Of a stretch of 5,093 bases of DNA, positions 1 through 5,093 are shown piece by piece. The notes beneath the pieces were generated by a model that did no database searches, was not told the DNA's origin, and saw only the letters and a list, made by a program, of their open reading frames with translations. The translations under genes were made by a program, and so were the position numbers. Positions within the stretch are counted from its first letter, which is position 1. The number at the start of each line of letters is the position of its first letter. Source of the stretch: an uncultured Lachnospiraceae bacterium (GTDB taxonomy: Bacteria > Bacillota > Clostridia > Lachnospirales > Lachnospiraceae); contig CAMWJQ010000313.1 in the NCBI GenBank assembly GCA_947174615.1, positions 1 to 5,093 of the forward strand, given 5' to 3'.

Positions 1-4
1 ACTC

Positions 5-21
5 ATTATGTAGTACATAAT
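5..21. repeat. 17-bp perfect palindrome upstream of the lipoprotein-gene promoter
   Basis: Two 8-base arms (ATTATGTA and TACATAAT) flank a single central G. It ends 28 bases before the -35 element of the promoter at 50-78. The size and placement suit a dimeric regulator site, but in DNA this AT-rich chance is a real alternative. It could also be the remains of a hairpin belonging to a gene left of the window. Confidence 0.4.
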
Positions 22-49
22 ACTAAATTTTTTATATCTTTCAAAAATA

Positions 50-78
50 TTGACAATCAATTATGTTTTTGATATTAT
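50..78 (+). promoter_or_regulatory. Sigma-A-type promoter of the small lipoprotein gene
   Basis: TTGACA at 50-55 (perfect -35) is followed after 17 bases by TATTAT at 73-78 (five of six matches to TATAAT), in a strongly AT-rich setting. Transcription would begin near 85. That puts the ATG at 91 almost at the 5' end of the RNA, and supports the ATG at 118 as the true start. Confidence 0.75.
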
Positions 79-117
79 TTATAAAATTTTATGACAAAGC
101 AGAAAGGAAAATTTTTT

Positions 118-540
118 ATGAAATATATATATATATTAACTTTCGTATTGATTGGTGTGATTTTTTGTGCATGTGGGATTAATACACTTCCTTATAACTC
201 GTCAGACGAAGATACCGCCGACTGGCATGCTGATCTGGTCCAGCTGCCTCCGCCTACTGAATATACCCTTGAGGAATTGACAGAGCAAACTGTTGATTTC
301 CGCAATTATGTCATTTCCTCCTATCAAACAATACAAGAACTTTCTGCTGACAAAGCATCCTATGAAGCTGGTAAAGAACTTACCAAAAAGGTAGAGGAGG
401 AATACGGAGAACGTATTGCAGAACTAGCTGACATTGATTTTTCTGGAATGACCAAAGAAGAACTTACAGAATATCTGAGCGAGTTTACCTCACTCACTAC
501 AATCATACGCAAAGCTAAAGATGCACTGACCTTAGGTTAG
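118..540 (+). CDS. Small putative lipoprotein of unknown function (140 aa)
   Basis: I do not recognise this protein. The start at 118 is preferred over the in-frame ATG at 91 because AAAGGAAA (103-110) lies at normal Shine-Dalgarno distance before it, and the predicted transcription start is near 85. The N-terminus is a short signal peptide: Lys2, a hydrophobic stretch at about residues 4-18, then Ala18-Cys19-Gly20. Cys19 is the likely lipidated residue, although Phe at -3 makes the lipobox imperfect. The mature part opens with a polar, proline-containing linker (PPP at 44-46). It continues from about residue 48 as charged, Glu/Lys-rich sequence that should be mostly helical. No enzyme motif or metal-binding cluster is visible, so there is no internal reason to link it to the copper genes. 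It has its own promoter and faces the copper operon tail to tail. It is probably a surface-anchored helical protein. Gene reality is fairly secure, function unknown. Confidence 0.75.
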   Translation: MKYIYILTFVLIGVIFCACGINTLPYNSSDEDTADWHADLVQLPPPTEYTLEELTEQTVDFRNYVISSYQTIQELSADKASYEAGKELTKKVEEEYGERIAELADIDFSGMTKEELTEYLSEFTSLTTIIRKAKDALTLG

Positions 541-560
541 GTCCGTGCATCTTTTATTTT
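517..560 (+). terminator. Rho-independent terminator overlapping the end of the lipoprotein gene
   Basis: Arm 517-531 (AAAGATGCACTGACC) pairs with 540-554 (GGTCCGTGCATCTTT) with one mismatch, around an 8-base loop, followed by the T-rich run TATTTT. The left arm and loop are coding sequence for the last residues, and the stop codon (538-540) ends where the right arm begins. It lies 6 bases beyond the end of the convergent copA, so it may also stop transcripts coming from the right. The T-run in that direction is weak (CTTTAGCTTT). Confidence 0.8.
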
Positions 561-565
561 ACATC

Positions 566-790
566 CTATTCCATCGAAAGCACCTTATAATCCTGCTCCT
601 CCACGGTCTTTTTCAGCACATCATCCCCCACTTCAGCACAGAGTGTCAGCACTGCTGTCCCTGTCTCGTGGCTCACCACTGCCTCTGACACCTGCTCTAG
701 CGCTTCCAGACACTTTTTTACCCTCGCCTCACAGTGTCCGCACATCATTCCTTCGATTTTCATTGTCTTTGTCATTGTCTTCTCTCCTTT
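566..790 (-). other. Embedded CopZ-like reading frame with its own ribosome site inside copA
   Basis: Within the copA frame, AAAGGAG (784-790) lies 8 bases before an ATG (773-775). Reading from there gives a 69-residue protein that is a complete stand-alone HMA copper chaperone: MXCXXC-type site with the two Cys at internal positions 12 and 15, ending at the copA stop. The frame has another ATG 12 bases on. What is seen is a near-ideal initiation site exactly at a domain boundary. The inference is that copA and a separate copZ became joined in frame while the copZ start signals were kept, so ribosomes might make both the fused pump and free CopZ. Alternatively the purine-rich AAAGGAG is merely the coding of a Lys/Gly/Glu linker. 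Confidence 0.45.
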
Positions 791-3130
791 TCTTTCTATA
801 TGATTATCACGATAAACAGTCCCTGACTGGTTACGCCGTTTTTGGTCATGCCGTGTACTATAGACATCTATCAGGTTCAGCCGAAGTGCATTCGTCACCA
901 CGCAAAAGCTTGACAGACTCATCGCCGCTGCGCCAAACATGGGGTTCAACTGCCATCCGAATAAAGGAATCCACACGCCTGCTGCCAGCGGAATCCCTAT
1001 GATGTTATAAAAAAATGCCCAAAAGAGATTCTCGTGAATATTTTTGAGTGTCTGGCGGCTCAGCCGGATCGCCGCCGGGACATCCCTCAAAGAACTCTTC
1101 ATCAACACGACATCCGCCGCGTCAATCGCAATATCGGTTCCCGCTCCAATGGCGATCCCAATATCCGCCCGCGTCAGCGCAGGTGCATCGTTGATGCCAT
1201 CGCCCACCATAGCAGTCTTTCCCTTCTCCATCAGGCGCCGTATGACACTTTCCTTTCCATCTGGAAGCACACCGGCTATAACCTCATCCACCCCAGCCTG
1301 CCTGCCAATCGCCTTGGCAGTATGTTCATTGTCTCCAGTCAGCATAACAACCTGAATGCCCATGCCCTGAAGCTCCTCCACTGCCTGCCTGCTGTCCTCC
1401 TTGATGACATCCGCAACGGCAATCATGCCGGCAAGCGTGTCACCTCCAAAAAACAAAGGTGTTTTTCCTTCTAAGGCAAGCTGTTCTGCCTTCTCCATCA
1501 AATCGGGCGCAATCTCAAACCGCTCGGAGATAAATCTCGCATTTCCGCCATACAGCGGCTTTCCGTCCACCACCGCAGTCAGACCATTTCCGGGCAGCGC
1601 CTTAAACTCCGTTACTTCTGCCGACATTACTCCCGCTGCGTCTGCCCTGTCGGCAAAATATACCTTTGCATACTCGTTGACCGCGCGCGCAAGAGGATGT
1701 TCGCTCTTTTGTTCCAGTAAATACGCAATTGTAAGCAGCTGCTCCTCAGAACTTCCCTGTGCCGTAATCAGATCTGTCACCTTCGGTTCGCCGCTTGTGA
1801 TCGTTCCTGTCTTGTCAAGCGCCACCACGGACACTTTCCCTGCCTCCTCAAGCGATACTGCTGTCTTGAACATAATACCATTTTTGGCTCCCACGCCGTT
1901 GCCAACCATGATCGCTACTGGCGTGGCAAGCCCCAGCGCACAGGGACAACTGATGACCAGCACCGATATCCCTCTCGCAAGTGCAAAACCGATCGTCTGC
2001 CCCGCTGCCAGCCACACAATGATTGTGACAAATGCAATGAGCATCACCGCCGGAACAAACACGCCGGACACCTGATCTGCCACTTTTGCAATCGGCGCCT
2101 TCGTGGCTGCCGCATCACTCACCATCTGGATGATCTGGGACAGCGTCGTATCCTCACCGACCCTTGACGCCCTGCATTTGATAAACCCCGATTGATTGAC
2201 CGTTGCCGCTGACACACGATCGCCTGCCTGCTTATCCACAGGAATGCTCTCACCAGTGAGCGCTGCCTCATTGACCGCACTCGTCCCCTCCAGCACCACG
2301 CCATCGACAGGAACACTCTCGCCCGGTCTTACTACAAAGATATCTCCCACTGCCACATCCTCAACAGGCACTTTGACTTCACTGCCGCCGCGCATCAGCA
2401 CTGCTGTCTTGGGCGATATTTTCATCAATCCTCTGAGCGCGTCCGTCGTTTTTCCCTTAGAGTGCGCCTCCAGCATTTTCCCAACCGTAATCAAGGTCAA
2501 TATCATTGCTGCTGACTCAAAATAAAACTCATGCATATATCTCATAACAGCATCCGCATCCCTGTTAAGCTGCGCATCTGTCATTGCAAACAATGCATAC
2601 GTACTGTAGACAAACGCCGCGGCAGAGCCCAGCGCAACCAGCGTATCCATGTTGGGCGCCCTGTGCCAAAGACTCTTGAAACCGCTGATAAAAAATTTCT
2701 GATTAATGACCATGACTGCGATTGTCAGCAATAGCTGTATCAGTCCCATCGCCACATGATTCTGTTCCAGTATGGCTGGCACTGGAAAATTCCACATCAT
2801 ATGCCCCATCGAAAAATACATCAGTATAATCAGAAAACCAATCGAATACCAGAGTCTGCGTTTTAGCGCTGGCGTTTCCTGATCCCTCAAAAGCACCTCC
2901 TCAGCAGCGTGTGCATTGTTCTTGGCACTGCTGCCCTTGACTGCTGCGCCATATCCTGCCTCCTCCACTGCCTGTATCACTGCCTCTGCGGCTGCAGTTC
3001 CCTCTACGCCCATGGAATTTGTCAGCAGACTCACAGAGCAGGCACTCACGCCTGCTACCTTTGACACTGCTTTTTCCACTCTGGCACTACAGGCAGCACA
3101 GCTCATCCCTGTCACTGTATATTGTTCCAT
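566..3130 (-). CDS. copA: Cu(+)-exporting P1B-type ATPase CopA with C-terminal CopZ-like domain (854 aa)
   Basis: This membrane pump uses ATP to export Cu(I) from the cytoplasm. Domains in order: an N-terminal HMA copper-binding domain with GMSCAAC (Cys11, Cys14); four membrane segments (about 94-113, 125-143, 160-182, 201-221); the actuator domain with TGES (292-295); two segments (about 355-406) with the copper-transfer CPC (395-397); the phosphorylation motif DKTGT with Asp439; the nucleotide-domain SEHPL (His478-Pro479); TGDN (598-601); GDGIND (643-648); and two last segments (about 699-745). Tyr708-Asn709 and MSLSS (737-741) match the Cu(I)-specific P1B-1 signature. After a polar linker (about 756-785) comes a second HMA domain with GMMCGHC (Cys797, Cys800), resembling the chaperone CopZ. 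A pump with one N-terminal HMA usually ends near residue 750, so the C-terminal 100 residues are additional. AGGAGG (3140-3145) stands 9 bases before the ATG. The gene follows csoR and should be copper-induced with it. No motif residue is missing. Confidence 0.96.
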   Translation of the reverse strand: MEQYTVTGMSCAACSARVEKAVSKVAGVSACSVSLLTNSMGVEGTAAAEAVIQAVEEAGYGAAVKGSSAKNNAHAAEEVLLRDQETPALKRRLWYSIGFLIILMYFSMGHMMWNFPVPAILEQNHVAMGLIQLLLTIAVMVINQKFFISGFKSLWHRAPNMDTLVALGSAAAFVYSTYALFAMTDAQLNRDADAVMRYMHEFYFESAAMILTLITVGKMLEAHSKGKTTDALRGLMKISPKTAVLMRGGSEVKVPVEDVAVGDIFVVRPGESVPVDGVVLEGTSAVNEAALTGESIPVDKQAGDRVSAATVNQSGFIKCRASRVGEDTTLSQIIQMVSDAAATKAPIAKVADQVSGVFVPAVMLIAFVTIIVWLAAGQTIGFALARGISVLVISCPCALGLATPVAIMVGNGVGAKNGIMFKTAVSLEEAGKVSVVALDKTGTITSGEPKVTDLITAQGSSEEQLLTIAYLLEQKSEHPLARAVNEYAKVYFADRADAAGVMSAEVTEFKALPGNGLTAVVDGKPLYGGNARFISERFEIAPDLMEKAEQLALEGKTPLFFGGDTLAGMIAVADVIKEDSRQAVEELQGMGIQVVMLTGDNEHTAKAIGRQAGVDEVIAGVLPDGKESVIRRLMEKGKTAMVGDGINDAPALTRADIGIAIGAGTDIAIDAADVVLMKSSLRDVPAAIRLSRQTLKNIHENLFWAFFYNIIGIPLAAGVWIPLFGWQLNPMFGAAAMSLSSFCVVTNALRLNLIDVYSTRHDQKRRNQSGTVYRDNHIERKGEKTMTKTMKIEGMMCGHCEARVKKCLEALEQVSEAVVSHETGTAVLTLCAEVGDDVLKKTVEEQDYKVLSME
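804..829 (-). other. Two short adjacent inverted repeats before the embedded CopZ start
   Basis: In the linker-coding RNA, CAGTC/GACTG (817-829, 3-base loop) is followed by TTATC/GATAA (804-815, 2-base loop), a few bases ahead of the internal Shine-Dalgarno. Each stem is only 5 bp. They may be traces of a former copA-copZ intergenic region, or chance. Confidence 0.25.
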
Positions 3131-3142
3131 TGTGGGTTGCCT

Positions 3143-3220
3143 CCTCTATTTCATGATCTTGTTTCATTGTCTTATTTCCAAATCTTATTTCCAAATCTTA
3201 TTTCCAAATCTTATTTCATT
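3143..3220 (-). repeat. Six degenerate 13-bp tandem units filling the csoR-copA spacer
   Basis: Read on the minus strand the units are AATGAAATAAGAT, TTGGAAATAAGAT, TTGGAAATAAGAT, TTGGAAATAAGAC, AATGAAACAAGAT and CATGAAATAGAGG. All share GAAA(T/C)A. The middle copies are identical or one base apart, which suggests recent slippage duplication, while the outer ones have drifted. The first unit contains the csoR stop codon and the last runs into the copA Shine-Dalgarno. Copy-number change would therefore alter the spacing of the two genes without touching either protein. Confidence 0.8.
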
Positions 3221-3588
3221 AGTTTCTTGAGCGTGTTGACCAGCTCATCGACAGTCTCTTCCTTTCCATTTAAAATATCCTGCGTCACACAGGTTTTGAT
3301 GTGATTTGCAAGGAGTACTCTGTTAAAGCTGTTGAGCGCTGCATTGACCGCCGCCACCTGTACCAAGATGTCCGTACAGTAAACATCTTTCTCAACCATT
3401 CCTTTGATGCCGCGAATCTGCCCCTCAATGCGGCTCAGTCGGTTCATCATGTCCTTATACTCTTTCTCAGAGCGCTCCTTCATCTTTGTGGTACAATGCT
3501 CACATGTTTCATTTGCGCTCACCGTATTTTCCTCATTATTTACTTCATTTTCTGCATTTTCTGCATTTTCCATCATATTATTATCCAT
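3211..3588 (-). CDS. csoR: Copper-sensing transcriptional repressor CsoR (125 aa)
   Basis: This is a cytoplasmic all-helical repressor that leaves DNA when it binds Cu(I). The family core runs from about residue 42 (EKEYKDMMNRLSRIEGQIRGIKGMVE) to the end. The Cu(I) ligands are present as Cys71, His96 and Cys100, with the 25- and 4-residue spacings of Mycobacterium tuberculosis CsoR (Cys36, His61, Cys65). Tyr70 matches the second-shell Tyr, and Glu115 is near the second-shell Glu. This Cys-His-Cys set indicates Cu(I) rather than nickel or formaldehyde sensing. The start at 3588 follows AAAGGA (3600-3605) and lies downstream of the mapped promoter. The longer open frame up to 3819 crosses the promoter and terminator and is not used. 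The roughly 40-residue N-terminal tail is unusual: Asn/Glu-rich, partly made by a 9-bp tandem repeat (3551-3568, giving ENAENAEN), and carrying Cys29-Glu-His-Cys32. It is co-transcribed with copA. Confidence 0.93.
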   Translation of the reverse strand: MDNNMMENAENAENEVNNEENTVSANETCEHCTTKMKERSEKEYKDMMNRLSRIEGQIRGIKGMVEKDVYCTDILVQVAAVNAALNSFNRVLLANHIKTCVTQDILNGKEETVDELVNTLKKLMK

Positions 3589-3628
3589 AGTTTTCCCTGT
3601 CCTTTCGTAAATATACCTTTCTCCTACT

Positions 3629-3657
3629 ATACTATACCCCTGTAAGGTAAATGTCAA
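3629..3657 (-). promoter_or_regulatory. Promoter of the csoR-copA operon
   Basis: On the minus strand, TTGACA (3657-3652) is separated by 17 bases from TAGTAT (3634-3629). An overlapping TATAGT at 15 bases is a weaker alternative -10. An A-rich run (3661-3670) just upstream could act as an UP element. The RNA would start about 35 bases before the csoR ATG. Confidence 0.75.
3635..3649 (-). promoter_or_regulatory. Probable CsoR operator
   Basis: TACCTTACAGGGGTA is an imperfect palindrome with TACC/GGTA ends and a G-run. This resembles the TACC-to-GGTA, G/C-tract operators known for CsoR in Gram-positive bacteria. It occupies almost exactly the spacer between the -35 and -10 elements, so bound CsoR would block RNA polymerase. 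This implies autoregulation of csoR together with copA. Confidence 0.7.
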
Positions 3658-3672
3658 GAGAAATTTTTTTGC

Positions 3673-3718
3673 ATAGAAAAAGGTGTATCGTCTCTCAAAC
3701 GCTAAGACTCTACACCTT
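3673..3718 (-). terminator. Terminator of the HD-GYP regulator gene
   Basis: Read on the minus strand, AAGGTGTA (3718-3711) pairs with TACACCTT (3687-3680), with an inner GTCT/AGAC helix. The run TTTTTCT follows. It starts 15 bases after the regulator's stop codon and ends before the csoR promoter, so the two transcription units are largely independent. Confidence 0.75.
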
Positions 3719-3733
3719 CTTCTAAATCTGCCC

Positions 3734-4819
3734 TTATACCTCTCTTGATACATTCTCCATCTTTTCTCTTGCATTCTGGAAACACTGCATGAGCTTCGGT
3801 GAAAAAGTACCGCACTCACCGTTCGTAATCATATGAAAAGCCTGTTCCTTCGTGAATGCCTTCTTATAACAGCGCTCGCTGATCAATGCATCATAGACAT
3901 CCGCCACGGATACAATCTGCGCCGCAATCGGAATCTCATCCCCAACAAGCCGATCTGGATAACCTCTGCCGTCAAAACGCTCATGATGGTGTCTGCAAAT
4001 CTTGTACGCATATTTTTTATACCGCTCATCCCAGACACCCTCAATGTGATCAAGCACCTCGCATCCCTTGACAGTATGGGACTTCATACATTCAAACTCC
4101 TCATCGGTGAGCTTTCCCGGCTTTAGCAAAATATGATCTGGTATTGTAATCTTTCCGATATCGTGTACAGCACTCGCAGACTCGATGATCCGCACTTCCT
4201 CCTCCGTAAGATTGTACTCTGGACAGGTCGCCATCAATTCTTCTGCCAAGATCTTCGTATAGGACTTAACACGCTTAACATGCTCTCCGCTCTCCAGATT
4301 CCTGCTCTCAACCACCTCTGCCAAGATATCTGTAATCTTTTCATTCTGCTGTTTAAGCTCCTCTGCCTGTTTACAGATCATCTCATATTGGCGCTTCAAT
4401 GTCCTCGTCTGCGCCTCTACCTGATCCTCTAAGCTATTTCTGTATGTAAACAAATCCACCATATTTCGCACGCGTCTCATTACCAATTCATTGTCAAACG
4501 GCTTTCTGATAAAATCAGTGACCCCATAGTCAAAGCATTTGCGCTCAACAGCAACTGCCTGCTCACCGCTGATCACCAGCACAGGTATATGCTTGAGGCA
4601 GCCTTTCTCCTCCATAATCTCCAACACCCTGTAGCCATCCATGACGGGCATGATGAGATCAAGAAGCACCACACCAATTTCACTTTGATGCGCCTCTAAC
4701 AATTCAATCCCCTTCTGCCCATCCTCAGCAGTCAGAATCTCATACTCTTTCTCAAGAATCTCTGTGAGCATCTCGCGGTTAAATTCCGCATCATCAATAA
4801 TTAATACTTTATTTTTCAT
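3734..4819 (-). CDS. Response regulator with HD-GYP cyclic-di-GMP phosphodiesterase domain (361 aa)
   Basis: The N-terminal receiver domain (about 3-122) has acidic residues Asp9-Asp10, phospho-acceptor Asp54, Ser84 and Lys106-Pro107, so it should be phosphorylated by a histidine kinase. A charged, probably coiled-coil linker (about 127-165) leads to the HD-GYP domain (about 167-355). All expected metal ligands are visible: Glu176, His180, His219-Asp220 (the HD), His248, His278-His279 and Asp307. The GYP motif at 286-288 sits in HHHERFDGRGYP. The family hydrolyses cyclic-di-GMP to pGpG or GMP, so activity is expected here. The architecture matches the RpfG type, and there is no DNA-binding domain. 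GAGG (4827-4830) lies 7 bases before the ATG. No partner kinase is in the window. It ends in its own terminator, so co-transcription with the copper operon is unlikely except by readthrough. The signal sensed is unknown. Confidence 0.93.
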   Translation of the reverse strand: MKNKVLIIDDAEFNREMLTEILEKEYEILTAEDGQKGIELLEAHQSEIGVVLLDLIMPVMDGYRVLEIMEEKGCLKHIPVLVISGEQAVAVERKCFDYGVTDFIRKPFDNELVMRRVRNMVDLFTYRNSLEDQVEAQTRTLKRQYEMICKQAEELKQQNEKITDILAEVVESRNLESGEHVKRVKSYTKILAEELMATCPEYNLTEEEVRIIESASAVHDIGKITIPDHILLKPGKLTDEEFECMKSHTVKGCEVLDHIEGVWDERYKKYAYKICRHHHERFDGRGYPDRLVGDEIPIAAQIVSVADVYDALISERCYKKAFTKEQAFHMITNGECGTFSPKLMQCFQNAREKMENVSREV

Positions 4820-4842
4820 CTTACTTCCTCTTATTTTGTAAC

Positions 4843-4870
4843 AGTTCTTTATTACATTTTATTAAGAACT
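4843..4870 (-). other. Inverted repeat in the leader of the HD-GYP gene
   Basis: AGTTCTT and AAGAACT form perfect 7-base arms around a 14-base AT-rich middle, ending about 24 bases before the start codon. In RNA this would be a modest hairpin just above the ribosome site, and in DNA a possible operator. No riboswitch consensus, including that of the cyclic-di-GMP GEMM class, is recognisable in this leader. Confidence 0.35.
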
Positions 4871-4927
4871 CCCGCTGCCATTCGGCAAGTATGGCTGCAG
4901 CAGTCTCTCAACAAATGTTTCGACAAT

Positions 4928-4957
4928 ATCTTAACACACCCTGTCAGAATTATGCAA
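4928..4957 (-). promoter_or_regulatory. Candidate promoter of the HD-GYP gene
   Basis: On the minus strand, TTGCAT (4957-4952), 18 bases, then TAAGAT (4933-4928). This is the best pair I can find upstream of the gene and would give a leader of about 100 bases. A second, weaker possibility starts with TTGCCG near 4890. Confidence 0.4.
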
Positions 4958-4986
4958 CACCCAAACGATGAACTTCTCATCAAAAA

Positions 4987-5023
4987 TTATGAAAACCATC
5001 ATATTTATGATTGATTTTCATAA
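4987..5023. repeat. 37-base AT-rich imperfect palindrome
   Basis: Outer arms TTATGAAAA (4987-4995) and TTTTCATAA (5015-5023) enclose inner arms ATCATA and TATGAT around TT, with a small internal loop (CC against TGA). Read on the minus strand it is followed by TTTTTG, so it could be a weak terminator for an upstream minus-strand gene. It could equally be a protein-binding site upstream of the HD-GYP promoter. The interval 4820-5093 holds no convincing gene. Confidence 0.5.
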
Positions 5024-5036
5024 AATAAAGTGCGAT

Positions 5037-5079
5037 ACTTATACTGGCGGTCGAAAAGACTGACCGCTCAGTATAAAGT
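5037..5079. other. Strong hairpin near the right edge
   Basis: ACTTATACTGGCGGTC (5037-5052) pairs with GACCGCTCAGTATAAAGT (5062-5079) across a 9-base loop, with two single-base bulges. It is much more G/C-rich than its surroundings. No clear T-run follows on either strand, so an ordinary terminator is uncertain. It may belong to the leader or tail of a gene beyond the window. Confidence 0.5.
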
Positions 5080-5093
5080 TATGCACACAGCCG

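Noticed and set aside
91..117. Earlier ATG for the lipoprotein gene
   Set aside because: It lies only a few bases after the predicted transcription start, has no ribosome site, and would put extra charged residues before the signal peptide.
1401..2075. Long plus-strand open frame (224 codons) opposite copA
   Set aside because: It is antisense to the conserved central part of CopA. Its Ser/Ala/Pro/Thr-rich composition is what the reverse complement of that coding sequence gives, and no ribosome site or promoter supports it. The other plus-strand frames across 643-3300 are rejected for the same reason.
2232..2240. Perfect DnaA-box sequence TTATCCACA, with a near match TTATGCACA at 5079-5087
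   Set aside because: The first encodes the conserved PVDK segment of CopA. Single isolated boxes without clustering or an AT-rich unwinding region do not indicate an origin.
3170..3217. Possible CRISPR-like array from the repeated 13-mers
   Set aside because: The units are directly abutting with no spacers and are too short. This is a simple tandem repeat.
3589..3819. N-terminal extension of the csoR frame to 202 residues
   Set aside because: It would run through the operon promoter, the operator and the upstream terminator and into the HD-GYP gene, and it has no family similarity. The start at 3588 has a ribosome site and follows the promoter.
4820..4930. Possible cyclic-di-GMP riboswitch in the HD-GYP gene leader
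   Set aside because: None of the conserved GEMM-I or GEMM-II core sequences is visible; only a 7-bp inverted repeat is present.
4968..5063. 31-codon plus-strand frame in the right-hand intergenic interval
   Set aside because: It has no ribosome site, its composition simply follows the palindrome and AT-rich DNA, and it ends inside the hairpin.

Overview
The window looks like chromosomal DNA of a Clostridia-type Firmicute, most likely Lachnospiraceae. This rests on AT-rich spacers with sigma-A-type promoters, strong AGGAGG-like ribosome sites, a CsoR/CopA/CopZ set of the gut-clostridial type, and a stand-alone REC/HD-GYP regulator. The genus cannot be fixed from the sequence alone.

Layout, left to right. 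Positions 1-117 hold a 17-bp palindrome and a clear sigma-A promoter. They lead into a small plus-strand gene (118-540) for an unrecognised, probably lipid-anchored protein. The last codons of that gene form the left arm of a terminator hairpin (517-560) in the narrow gap to the convergent copper operon. The copper operon is on the minus strand: csoR (3588-3211), then copA (3130-566). CopA here is a Cu(+) P1B-type ATPase carrying a second, CopZ-like metal-binding domain fused to its C-terminus. The join between the two still contains a good Shine-Dalgarno sequence and ATG, so a separate CopZ could also be made by internal initiation. The csoR-copA spacer is built almost entirely of six degenerate 13-bp tandem units. 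The csoR promoter has a CsoR-type operator between its -35 and -10 elements. A hairpin terminator (3673-3718) separates this operon from the upstream minus-strand gene (4819-3734), a response regulator with a complete HD-GYP phosphodiesterase active site. Positions 4820-5093 contain no gene that I can support, but hold a candidate promoter, a leader inverted repeat and two sizeable inverted repeats.

How it works together: CsoR should repress its own promoter until Cu(I) binds its Cys-His-Cys site. Release then gives csoR-copA mRNA, and CopA exports Cu(I), with the fused (and perhaps also free) CopZ domain passing copper to it. The HD-GYP regulator probably degrades cyclic-di-GMP under control of an unseen sensor kinase. 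Nothing in the sequence ties it to copper beyond adjacency. I see no mobile element, CRISPR array, tRNA or rRNA. The operon itself is a known type. Its less usual aspects are the fusion with retained internal start, the 13-bp array, and the Cys-containing N-terminal tail of CsoR.
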